Assembly (NCBI GenBank): GCA_902596975.1
Contig: CACJWS010000001.1
Coordinates: 1 to 64,000 of the forward strand
DNA length: 64,000 nt
Reading direction: 5' to 3'
DNA from: an uncultured Pelagibacteraceae bacterium
GTDB taxonomy: Bacteria > Pseudomonadota > Alphaproteobacteria > Pelagibacterales > Pelagibacteraceae
The position numbers and the translations under genes are program-made. Shown piece after piece: positions 18,901 to 27,879 of the stretch. A model generated the notes under the pieces. That model did no database searches. It was not told where the DNA came from and worked only from the letters and a program-made list of their open reading frames with translations. How positions within the stretch are numbered: position 1 is the stretch's first letter; the number at the start of each line of letters is the position of its first letter.

Positions 18901-20292
18901 TTAGATTTTATGGAAATCTTTAACTCCTACTGTATGATTTGTTCCTGCAAGTGGCACTTTAGCTAAAGCAGAAGCCTCCATTGTTAATGCAGCCATATCT
19001 TCTGGTTCTAGCGAGTGAATATTTGTTTTTCCACATGCTCTAGCCAACAATTGAGCCTCCAATGTCATCGCATGCAAGTAATTATACACTCTTAATGCTG
19101 CATCATCAGGATTTAATCTTTTTCTTAATTTAGGATCTTGAGTAGCAACTCCTACCGGACATCTACCCGTGTGACAGTGATAGCAATGACCTGCGGGAAC
19201 ACCCATTTCTTTTTCAAAGTTAGATTCTGGTATTTCCTTGTTGCAATTTAAAGCCACCATTGCACCTGTTCCGATTGCAATTGCGTCTGCACCAAGCGCT
19301 AAAGCTTTAGCCATATCTGCTCCATCTCTAACACCACCTGCATAAATTAAAGTTACTTTTCCAGTTTTACCTACATCATCCAAAGCTCTTCTTGCTTCTC
19401 TAATTCCAGCAATTCCTGGGATACCTGTGTTTGCAGCTGCAATGTGTGGTCCAGCACCTGTTGAACCCTCCATTCCATCAAGATAAATTGAATCTGGATC
19501 ACATTTTGCTGCCATCCTTACATCATCATACACTTTAGCTGCTCCAAGTTTTAATTGAATTGGCACTTTGTTTTTTGTTAATTCTCTAAGCTCTTGAACT
19601 TTTAAAGCTAAATCATCTGGACCCAGCCAATCAGGATGTCTTGCTGGAGATCTTTGATCAATACCTGCAGGTAGCGATCTCATTTCTGCAACTTGGTCAG
19701 TAACTTTTTGACCCATCAAATGGCCACCCATTCCAACTTTTTGTCCTTGTCCAATAAATACCTCAATTCCATCAGCTAGTTGTGCATGGTGTGGGTTAAA
19801 ACCGTATCTTGATTGTATGCACTGATAAAACCATTTTTCTGAATATCTTCTCTCATCTGGTATCATTCCACCTTCGCCAGAACATGTTGCGCTACCAGCC
19901 ATTGTAGCACCTCTAGCTAATGCAGTTTTTGCTTCATAAGATAAAGCTCCAAAACTCATTCCCGTAATGTAAACTGGAATATCAAGCTCAATTGGATTTT
20001 CACATCTTGGACCAATAATAGTTTTGGTCTCACATTTTTCTCTGTAACCTTCAATAACAAATCTTGTTAATGTACCTGGCAAGAAAACTAGATCATCAAA
20101 AGTAGGTATCTTTTTCATCAAAGCCATTCCTCTCATTCTGTATCTTCCTAATTCGGCTTTGATATGAATGTCGTCCATAACTTCTGGAGTAAAAATAGCG
20201 TTGTGTCCCAACAAACTTTTGTTTCTTGAAGCTATTCCATTACCATTAGAATGTCCGTTTGATTTTCCATTACCATTTTTTTTCTTTGCCAT
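18901..20292 (-). CDS. FMN-binding glutamate synthase-like protein (MgsC/GlxD type)
   Basis: GMSFGALSYEAKTALARGA; IQLKLGAAKVYDDVRMAAKCDPDSIYLDGMEGSTGAGPHIAAANTGIPGIAGIREARRAL; CYHCHTGRCPVGVATQDP. Confidence 0.85.
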   Translation of the reverse strand: MAKKKNGNGKSNGHSNGNGIASRNKSLLGHNAIFTPEVMDDIHIKAELGRYRMRGMALMKKIPTFDDLVFLPGTLTRFVIEGYREKCETKTIIGPRCENPIELDIPVYITGMSFGALSYEAKTALARGATMAGSATCSGEGGMIPDERRYSEKWFYQCIQSRYGFNPHHAQLADGIEVFIGQGQKVGMGGHLMGQKVTDQVAEMRSLPAGIDQRSPARHPDWLGPDDLALKVQELRELTKNKVPIQLKLGAAKVYDDVRMAAKCDPDSIYLDGMEGSTGAGPHIAAANTGIPGIAGIREARRALDDVGKTGKVTLIYAGGVRDGADMAKALALGADAIAIGTGAMVALNCNKEIPESNFEKEMGVPAGHCYHCHTGRCPVGVATQDPKLRKRLNPDDAALRVYNYLHAMTLEAQLLARACGKTNIHSLEPEDMAALTMEASALAKVPLAGTNHTVGVKDFHKI

Positions 20293-21147
20293 TTAAATTG
20301 CTCCTTTTTTTTCTGTAGGTTCAAGAGCATCGTAATTCCAAAGTTTTTTCCCTGCTATAACTTTGGTCATCTTAGAAACATCGAAGTTTTCTCCGATCTC
20401 CGCAACCTTTAATTTTCTTTTAAGCCAGTCTTGATCTGAATCAGTTAATTCAGCTTCGACAGCATCACTACCAAATGATCCAATTTTTCCACCTACAAAA
20501 ATTGTCCCATCATACATAGAATCTCCTAAATTTATTCCAACATCTCCAAGAATAATAATTCGCCCTCTCTGCATCATAAAACCTGTAAAAGCACCAGCAT
20601 CTCCGCCAATAATTATTGTTCCACCTTTTTGATCAATTCCTGTTCTGGCACCTACGCTTCCTTTGCATATCAGATCTCCACCTCTAATTGCCGCACCGAA
20701 ACAAGACCCTGCATTTTTTTCAATTACTACTTTTCCTGCCATCATATTTTCTGCACATGACCATCCCACTCTTCCATTAATTCTAACAATAGGACCATCC
20801 ATTGATCCACACCCAAAGTAACCCAAACTACCTTCAAATATTAAATTTAATTTATTGAGAATTCCAACTCCCAAGCTATGTTTTCCCTGTGGGTTCTTTA
20901 TTACAATAGTTCCGTATCCATCTTTCATTAATTCATCAATTTTTTTATTTGCTTCACGACAATCCATGTTCTTAACGTCAATCTCAGTTCTTTTATTAAA
21001 ATCTACATCATATGTCCCAAAGTAATAAAAATTCTCTGCCTCATCTGGATTAAAAAATTTTTGTTGTGTTTTTCCAGTTAAGACTTCTGTATGAAGTCCC
21101 ATTGATTGAGCTTTACTTTTTTTTTCTGATGTTTTTAAATTTGCCAT
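20293..21147 (-). CDS. GXGXG-domain (glutamate synthase alpha-subunit C-terminal-like) protein (MgsB/GlxC type)
   Basis: Repeated G-rich beta-helix: GSLGYFGCGSMDGPIVRINGRVGWSCAENMMAGKVVIEKNAGSCFGAAIRGGDLICKGSVGARTGIDQKGGTIIIGGDAG. Confidence 0.85.
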   Translation of the reverse strand: MANLKTSEKKSKAQSMGLHTEVLTGKTQQKFFNPDEAENFYYFGTYDVDFNKRTEIDVKNMDCREANKKIDELMKDGYGTIVIKNPQGKHSLGVGILNKLNLIFEGSLGYFGCGSMDGPIVRINGRVGWSCAENMMAGKVVIEKNAGSCFGAAIRGGDLICKGSVGARTGIDQKGGTIIIGGDAGAFTGFMMQRGRIIILGDVGINLGDSMYDGTIFVGGKIGSFGSDAVEAELTDSDQDWLKRKLKVAEIGENFDVSKMTKVIAGKKLWNYDALEPTEKKGAI

Positions 21148-22076
21148 ACTTTAACTTCTCCATCAAAAGGATCATAAGTTTCGATTTCTTGTGGTAATAT
21201 TGATCTTATTGCAATTTCCTCTGACCCCATTGCAACTAAATCATCTGACTCATACAATACTAGTGGTTTTGCAGCCATTGTATCTTTCGCCATTCCTAAG
21301 CTATCTTTTGTAGCAACAAAATAAGTAAATACCCCATCTAAACCGACGAGAGACTCTTTCATTCCCTCTTCTAATGTAGCTCCATTTCTCATTTTTTCTG
21401 CAAGATATACAGCGATTAATTCAGAGTCACATTCTGACATAAATCTCATGCCCTTGTTTTCCAATACTCTTCTATTATTCCAATAGTTTGTTAATTGTCC
21501 ATTATGAACGACTGACACATCGCTAAAAGGATAACCCCAAAATGGGTGAGCAGATTTAATATCCACTCCCGACTCTGTTGCCATCCTAGCATGACCAATT
21601 GCATGTGTCCCGACAACTTTATCTAAATTATATCTGTTACAAACAACTTCAGCGTTTCCTAGATCTTTAATTACTTCTAGAGATTTTCCCATAGATAATA
21701 TTTCTACACCTTCAACACTTTCTATTTTTTGAGAAAATTCCATTAAATCTTTATCATACTGAATTTCATATCGTAATGAATAAGGAAGAATTCTATCTTC
21801 TTTTATCACTTTAGCGCCTAGCTCAGAAAGATAAGAATCAACAATTTTTTTTCTTTCGTCATAAACTGATACATCTTCTTTTACTGAAGAACTTCCCTCT
21901 GCAACATTTTCACCAACCTTAAATCGCATGATGAAATTTTGACCGTCAGTTTTTCCGTATAGAGCGTATCCAGTTGAATCTTCTCCTCTATGCTTTAATG
22001 CTTGAAGCATACCTTGAAGTTCAAAACCAACATTTGAAGTATTTCCTCTATGAATTAATCCTGCAATCCCGCACAT
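21135..22076 (-). CDS. Class II glutamine amidotransferase (MgsA/GlxB type)
   Basis: N-terminal Cys after Met (MCGIAGLIHRG), THAIGHARMATES, VVHNGQLTNYW. Confidence 0.85.
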   Translation of the reverse strand: MCGIAGLIHRGNTSNVGFELQGMLQALKHRGEDSTGYALYGKTDGQNFIMRFKVGENVAEGSSSVKEDVSVYDERKKIVDSYLSELGAKVIKEDRILPYSLRYEIQYDKDLMEFSQKIESVEGVEILSMGKSLEVIKDLGNAEVVCNRYNLDKVVGTHAIGHARMATESGVDIKSAHPFWGYPFSDVSVVHNGQLTNYWNNRRVLENKGMRFMSECDSELIAVYLAEKMRNGATLEEGMKESLVGLDGVFTYFVATKDSLGMAKDTMAAKPLVLYESDDLVAMGSEEIAIRSILPQEIETYDPFDGEVKVWQI

Positions 22077-22093
22077 ATAATTTCCTTATTAAA

Positions 22094-23563
22094 TTATGGT
22101 AAACAATCCAGATAAGTATCAAGATCCCATTGTGTTGTTGCACCCAAGAATTTTTCCCACTCATCTCGTTTGTACCAATTAAATACTTTATACATTTCAT
22201 CTGGCATTGATGATTTTATTACCTCATCTTCTGCCAATCTATCTAAAGCTTCACCTAAACTTAGTGGAAGTTTTTTAACATCTTTACCAGCTTTTTGAGC
22301 TTCATATATATTTCTAGACTCAGGTTTGGCTGGTTTCATTTTTTTAGATATTCCTTCATCACAAGCTTTAAGTAATGCTGCACCTAATAAATATGGATTA
22401 TGCATAGAGTCAACTGATCTGTACTCAAATCTACCTGGAGCAGATACTCTTAGACCACATGTTCTATTTTGATAACCCCAGTCAGCATATACTGGTGCCC
22501 AAAAACCTTGATCCCATAATCTTCTATATGAGTTCACTGTTGAAGAACCAATTGCTGTTAAAGCTGGTAAGTGTTTCATTATCCCTGCAATTGATTGTAA
22601 TCCAATCTTTCCAGGCAATTGCATATCCTTAGTATCTGGCATGAAAGTATTTGTTCCACCTGATACATAGCTAAAGACTTCTTCTACACCTGGAAGTTTT
22701 TTGTTACCCAATTTGTTTACTGATACTTTTCCACCTTTCCACAAAGACATGTTGGTGTGACATCCACTTGCTGAAACTCCCATAAATGGTTTAGTCATAA
22801 AGCAAGCTATAAGATTATGTTCTCTTGCTACTTGAGCACAAATTTGTCTATACGTAGATAATCTATCAGCATTTCTTAAAACATTATCAAATGTCCAGTT
22901 AAGCTCTAATTGACCAGGAGCATCTTCATGGTCACCTTGGATCATATCAAGACCCATCGCTTTTGCGTATTCAATAACCTTCATAAACACAGGTCTTAAT
23001 GATTCAAATTGATCAATATGATAACAGAAAGGTTTTGAGAAACCTTGTCCAGTTGGAGTTCCGTCAGGATTTTTTGTTAACCACATCATTTCAGGCTCTG
23101 TTCCAACTCTTAATTCTAATCCATGTTTCTTTTTGAACTCATTCATGAAAATTCTAAGATTACCTCTGCAGTCACTTGTTAAATGACCACCTGGATTTTT
23201 TCTTTCTTCTCTATTTCTAAAACATGTAACAAAAACTCTTCCAACTCTCTTATCCCAAGGCAATTGAACAAAAGTTTCTGGATCAGGTATTCCTACCAAT
23301 TCCATAGCTTCTGGACCATATCCAATATAATTATTATGACGATCTAAAAATAAATTTGCTGTTGCTCCATAAACCAATTGAAAACCTTTTTCTGCAGTTC
23401 TTTCCCAGTGGTCTGCTGGTATTCCTTTTCCAACAACTCTTCCAGTTACTGAAATAAATTGATAATAGATATAAGTAATTCCTAATTCGTTTATTTTTTC
23501 TCTAACCTTTTTGACGAGTTTAGCTCTACCTGGTTGGTTTACGTGTTTTTCAAGATCCGTCAT
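22094..23563 (-). CDS. Type III glutamine synthetase-like protein (second paralogue)
   Basis: GDHEDAPGQLELNWTFDNVLRNADRL; SASGCHTNMSLWKGG; SSTVNSYRRLWDQGFWAPVYADWGYQNRTCGLRV. Confidence 0.85.
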   Translation of the reverse strand: MTDLEKHVNQPGRAKLVKKVREKINELGITYIYYQFISVTGRVVGKGIPADHWERTAEKGFQLVYGATANLFLDRHNNYIGYGPEAMELVGIPDPETFVQLPWDKRVGRVFVTCFRNREERKNPGGHLTSDCRGNLRIFMNEFKKKHGLELRVGTEPEMMWLTKNPDGTPTGQGFSKPFCYHIDQFESLRPVFMKVIEYAKAMGLDMIQGDHEDAPGQLELNWTFDNVLRNADRLSTYRQICAQVAREHNLIACFMTKPFMGVSASGCHTNMSLWKGGKVSVNKLGNKKLPGVEEVFSYVSGGTNTFMPDTKDMQLPGKIGLQSIAGIMKHLPALTAIGSSTVNSYRRLWDQGFWAPVYADWGYQNRTCGLRVSAPGRFEYRSVDSMHNPYLLGAALLKACDEGISKKMKPAKPESRNIYEAQKAGKDVKKLPLSLGEALDRLAEDEVIKSSMPDEMYKVFNWYKRDEWEKFLGATTQWDLDTYLDCLP

Positions 23564-23630
23564 TCTTCCCCCTTTGAATTTTCAGATCAAAAAGGTAACT
23601 GAAAAAAAAACGTTTGTCTACTTAGATAAA

Positions 23631-24959
23631 TTAGCTCCAAGGAAACGGACTGTTCGATGTCGGATGAAGTTTGCCTTTTTCATATCTATCGAACCTGAAC
23701 GGTTTTAGTAATTCACTTTCTTGACCTAAAATTTCTTGTGCAACAAGGTGTCCAACACCTATCATTTTATAACCATGATTTGCATCTGCAATCATGTAAA
23801 CATTTTCAAAAAATCTATCGAATATCGGGAATGAATCTGGAGTTAAACAACCCAATCCTCCTGATGGTCCCTTTCTATACAAATGAGATTTACCAACAAA
23901 ACGTTTCTGAATATGTGCAAGTGCTGAAGTCCACATATCAGAAAATTTATCAGTAGTTTGAAATTCAGGAGAGTCAATTCCATATGGGTCAACATTAACT
24001 TCATCAAAATGTTTTTGAACAATGTAAGGTGATGTTCCACCTTGAACTCCCAATCCTTCAATATCAGGTTTATAATAAATACCCCATAAGTCTTCTGTAA
24101 TTATTTTACCATCTTTGTCAGAATAAAGTGGTGCATCTGTATCAACATGAATTACTGGAGGCGGTTTACCTTCATTAGTTTTTAAATAATCTGCATCTAC
24201 ACCCAATACACCTTCTTGTAAAAACCAGTACTTCCACATTTCAACTTCATGCATTTTTCCATTTTTAGCATCTTTTATGTTTGTAGTTTTTGGTAACTCC
24301 AACATATTCCAAAAATCTCTTACCCATGGTCCTGCTCCAATAACTACCTGATCACAATCAATTGTACCTTTATCTGTAACCACGCCAGTAATTGCATTGC
24401 TGTTGCTCCCTCTTTTAAAACCTGTAACCTTTACTCCTTTATGAACGTTTACACCGTTTGAATTTGCTTTTTTCTCTAGTGCTTTAATTGAATCCTTATT
24501 AAATGCATATCCACCTTTTTTTTCATGCAAGACTGATGTAATACCTTTTGCTTGCCAATCACTAAAAATTCCTTGCATATATTTCATGCAATCTTTTTCA
24601 CCTTCTATAAATTCTGATTCATATCCAATAGCTTTTTGTTGTTCATAAATACTTGCAACATCTTTATGCATTACTTCCGGAGAAATTTGCATATAGCCAA
24701 CAGCATTATATTTAAATGCCTCTGGATCACTTTCCCAAACACTAACTGAATGAGCCATTAATTCTCTCATTGCTGGTTGAAAATAATTATTTCTAACAAC
24801 TCCACATGCAATTCCACTTGCACCTGCAGCAGTGTCTTTTTTTTCTAGGACAACTACATCGTTTGGATTTTTATATTTTTCGGAAAGTTTCCAAGCAGTA
24901 CTTAACCCGTGAATTCCTCCACCAATTATTACAACTTTTGCTTTTGTCGGTAACGACAT
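23631..24959 (-). CDS. FAD-dependent amine oxidoreductase (sarcosine/dimethylglycine oxidase beta-like, DAO family)
   Basis: KVVIIGGGIHGLSTAWKLSEKY dinucleotide fold; GGLGCLTPDSFPIFDRF; NVYMIADANHGYKMIGVGHLVAQEI. Confidence 0.85.
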   Translation of the reverse strand: MSLPTKAKVVIIGGGIHGLSTAWKLSEKYKNPNDVVVLEKKDTAAGASGIACGVVRNNYFQPAMRELMAHSVSVWESDPEAFKYNAVGYMQISPEVMHKDVASIYEQQKAIGYESEFIEGEKDCMKYMQGIFSDWQAKGITSVLHEKKGGYAFNKDSIKALEKKANSNGVNVHKGVKVTGFKRGSNSNAITGVVTDKGTIDCDQVVIGAGPWVRDFWNMLELPKTTNIKDAKNGKMHEVEMWKYWFLQEGVLGVDADYLKTNEGKPPPVIHVDTDAPLYSDKDGKIITEDLWGIYYKPDIEGLGVQGGTSPYIVQKHFDEVNVDPYGIDSPEFQTTDKFSDMWTSALAHIQKRFVGKSHLYRKGPSGGLGCLTPDSFPIFDRFFENVYMIADANHGYKMIGVGHLVAQEILGQESELLKPFRFDRYEKGKLHPTSNSPFPWS

Positions 24960-25048
24960 GAACGAACTTTAATTTTTTAGCAAAGGAAAGAATATAATAA
25001 TTTTTATATATAATTTATATAAATTCTAAATATTTATTAGATTTTTAA

Positions 25049-25399
25049 TTAAAAACTCAAATTTTTGAGAGTTTTCAAATATTCGTTAAATTCATTAACA
25101 AAATTCTGTGTGGGTAAAACGTACTTTTTTCTATGGTCATTTCCGGTTTTCTCGAGGTAAAAAAATTCTTTATCACAAGCTTCTTTGATCATGAGTGCAG
25201 ATTTGGGTCTAGAGGTTTTGAAAAGTCTAGTCTTAAGTTCTTCGACAGATAAGTTTTCATTTAATTTATAGGAATTCATCACAATCAACATCATGTGATA
25301 ATGTGAAGGAGACTTTCTGAAAAAGTAATTACTGGATGTATGGGACAGTTTCATTTGATCTTCCCAAAATTCCAGTAAATCCTTTGATGATTTTGACAT
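25049..25399 (-). CDS. Small winged-helix (MarR-like) protein, candidate transcriptional regulator
   Basis: C-terminal CDKEFFYLEKTGNDHRKKYVLPTQNFVNEFNEYLKTL resembles a MarR wing plus terminal helix; 1-nt overlap with the tdm-like gene. Confidence 0.45.
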   Translation of the reverse strand: MSKSSKDLLEFWEDQMKLSHTSSNYFFRKSPSHYHMMLIVMNSYKLNENLSVEELKTRLFKTSRPKSALMIKEACDKEFFYLEKTGNDHRKKYVLPTQNFVNEFNEYLKTLKNLSF

Positions 25400-27738
25400 T
25401 AAGATTTTACACGTGTTTTTTGAGGATCGTAATGCGGGAAACCAACAATTTTAGCAGGTATTCTTTTTTGATGTCCATCAATTTTACCGACTTCAACCTT
25501 CATACCTATTTCTGAATGACCTACATCAATTCTGCACAAAGCAATATTTTTATTCAAAGTAGGAGATAGACATCCGCTTGTAACTACGCCAACTTGAGAT
25601 CTTCCAATGTGAACGCAATCACCGTGATTAGCTTTTTCTTTGCCTACAAGTTCTAATCCAACTAATTTCTTTTGCGGATTTTCTTTTCTCTTTATTAATG
25701 CTTCTTTACCAATGAAATCTGCTGTTTTTGTTTTTAAAGGAACCGTAAATCCAACACCAGCTTCAAAAGGGTCAACTTGGCCGTCAAATTCATTACCAAA
25801 TAATATTAGTCCAGCTTCAATTCTTAATAAATCTAATGCTCCAAAACCAGCAGGTATTATCCCTTCATCTTTGCCAGCTTCCATAAGCACATCCCAAACT
25901 GCTGGTGCATCTGAAGGGTGACACCATATTTCGTATCCTAACTCGCCTGTGTATCCAGTTCTAGAAACCATTAATGGAATTCCACTAAGTTCTTTTACTC
26001 TACAGATTGTAAACCTAAACCATTGTAATTCTGAAATAGAAGGTTGTGTTGGTGGAGTAAAAATAAACTTTTCTAAAATTTTTCTACTGTTAGGTCCTTG
26101 TAAAGAAATATTATTTATTTGATCAGTAGAGTTTTTAACTAAAACATTAAATTTTTTCTTTTTTGCTTGTTCTTTTAACCATTCACCTGCGTATTCATCA
26201 CCACATACCCATCTAAATCCATGATCACTCATTTTTAACAATGTTCCATCATCAAACATAGAACCATTTTCATAACACATCGAAGAATAAACAATTTGTC
26301 CAACTGACAATTTTTTAACATTTCTTGTTAAAGTATAGTCCATTAATTCTTCTGCATCCGGACCTAATATTTCAAATTTTCTTAAAGAAGATAAATCAAT
26401 TAAAACTGCTTTTTCTCTACAAGCTGTATATTCATTTATTACTCCGTGTTTAGTGTAATCATTTGGCAGCCAATATCCTCTAGCATCAACAAAGTTTCTT
26501 GTTAACTTTGAAGTTCTTTCATGAAATCCTGTATTTTTTGTTAGTTTTAATTCTGAGTCTGGTTTCATTCTAAATGCAAAAGATTTTGTAAATTCTCTTT
26601 TTTTTTCGTAAGTTCTAACAAAAATATCTGTAGGGTTCCATGAATTACATGGGTCTATATCACTTGGACAGGCTGATGTTCCGCAGGTTAAATCTTTTAA
26701 AGCTCTTAATATTACATAATCTCCAGGTCTAGCAAATGACTCATCAGAAAGTACGGTATTTAAGCCTCCTGCTGAAGTATTAAAAAATAAATTTATAGCG
26801 TGCCATCCCTTTTGTCTATTAACCCCAAAATTTTCCATAGCACCACTTAAGTTATCTGAGCAATTTGGATGCCCAAAATAACCAGCATCTTCGTAATACT
26901 TCGATGTACAAGCAAGATTAAAAGTGTCATGTCTACCAACAGTATCTCTTATTACTTCTACTAAAGGCTCATGGTCTGTATCATAAAATTTTGAATACAA
27001 TCCTGGTCCAGGAAATGTATTTCCCATAAAGGTCCTGGTTGTTTGCCAATCTAAACCTTTTTCAATACCTTTGCCCAATTTAGCTGTATCAAAAGCAACA
27101 AAATCTGAACATTGTCTACCAGTTGGACAAATTATTTGAATATAATCTCCTTCTTTAACTTCAAAAGAAATCGCTGATTGTTTTGCAATATTTTTTTCGT
27201 CTAGAGGATCAAAAATTGGATCTGGAATTATTCTATGTTCTTTATAGTCAACAATATTATTTCTTTTAATAAATAAAGTTAATTCTGTAGGAGGATTTTG
27301 TTCATGAACCAACATATCATTACCAGGTGCAGAAAAAATGCAATAACATTTATCTTTTGAACTTATTTTAATTTTTTCTCCTGGTGGAGTGTCTTTATCA
27401 AAAAGGATTGAAGATTTAGATTTTGCAATTTTAAAATTTCTTTTTTCTAATTGGCGCAAAGCAATTTTCGAACTTTCTTCATTTCTATTTAAAATTTTAA
27501 TTATATCATTTTCTGATTTAGATGATTTTAAATTTAAAATTGATGGATCTGAATTTCCATCAGAATTAAAAACAACTATTTCACAAATTTGATTTCCTTC
27601 ATTATTAATAATTTCAATTTCATCATCCGGAAAAACCTGAACTCCTGTTAATCCACCGCCATTAACTACATATCTTTCAACCCCAGGTGGCAAAACATTT
27701 AAACCAGGTTCATTTATTCTTAAATTTTCTTCTAACAT
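25399..27738 (-). CDS. tdm: DUF1989-GcvT fusion protein, probable trimethylamine-N-oxide demethylase (aldolase)
   Basis: N-terminal DUF1989-type region (IICPTGRQCSDFVAF...HPNCSDNL...CGTSACPSDIDPCNSW) fused to GcvT-like THF domain (SRTGYTGELGYEIWCHP, GFGALDLLRIEAGLILFGNEFDGQVDPFEAGV). Confidence 0.8.
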   Translation of the reverse strand: MLEENLRINEPGLNVLPPGVERYVVNGGGLTGVQVFPDDEIEIINNEGNQICEIVVFNSDGNSDPSILNLKSSKSENDIIKILNRNEESSKIALRQLEKRNFKIAKSKSSILFDKDTPPGEKIKISSKDKCYCIFSAPGNDMLVHEQNPPTELTLFIKRNNIVDYKEHRIIPDPIFDPLDEKNIAKQSAISFEVKEGDYIQIICPTGRQCSDFVAFDTAKLGKGIEKGLDWQTTRTFMGNTFPGPGLYSKFYDTDHEPLVEVIRDTVGRHDTFNLACTSKYYEDAGYFGHPNCSDNLSGAMENFGVNRQKGWHAINLFFNTSAGGLNTVLSDESFARPGDYVILRALKDLTCGTSACPSDIDPCNSWNPTDIFVRTYEKKREFTKSFAFRMKPDSELKLTKNTGFHERTSKLTRNFVDARGYWLPNDYTKHGVINEYTACREKAVLIDLSSLRKFEILGPDAEELMDYTLTRNVKKLSVGQIVYSSMCYENGSMFDDGTLLKMSDHGFRWVCGDEYAGEWLKEQAKKKKFNVLVKNSTDQINNISLQGPNSRKILEKFIFTPPTQPSISELQWFRFTICRVKELSGIPLMVSRTGYTGELGYEIWCHPSDAPAVWDVLMEAGKDEGIIPAGFGALDLLRIEAGLILFGNEFDGQVDPFEAGVGFTVPLKTKTADFIGKEALIKRKENPQKKLVGLELVGKEKANHGDCVHIGRSQVGVVTSGCLSPTLNKNIALCRIDVGHSEIGMKVEVGKIDGHQKRIPAKIVGFPHYDPQKTRVKS

Positions 27739-27770
27739 TTTAAATCAATGATTACTTATGTTTAAGAATA

Positions 27771-27784
27771 AATCAGTACTGATT
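27771..27784. promoter_or_regulatory. Perfect 14-bp palindrome AATCAGTACTGATT in the tdm/tmoX divergent promoter region (candidate operator)
   Basis: Identical to its reverse complement; lies between divergent ATGs at 27738(-) and 27880(+). Confidence 0.6.
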
Positions 27785-27817
27785 AATTGTATATATAAAT
27801 TTTAGTACCAACTTTTG

Positions 27818-27846
27818 TTGACTGTGAGATTAAATTTAAGGATACT
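27818..27846 (+). promoter_or_regulatory. Candidate sigma70-type promoter of tmoX: TTGACT-N17-GATACT
   Basis: Near-consensus -35, 17-nt spacer, 4/6 -10, upstream of AGAGGAG and ATG 27880. Confidence 0.55.
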
Positions 27847-27879
27847 TACTTACTTAATATATTAAGAGAGGAGAAATAA

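Noticed and set aside
23511-24061. Short ORFs opposite or out of frame within the FAD oxidase/GS region (23511, 23738, 23843)
   Set aside because: Overlap strongly supported genes; 23843 is an out-of-frame same-strand ORF without evidence of a programmed frameshift.
25640-27592. Plus-strand ORFs opposite the tdm-like gene
   Set aside because: Shadow ORFs; tdm frame is intact and conserved.
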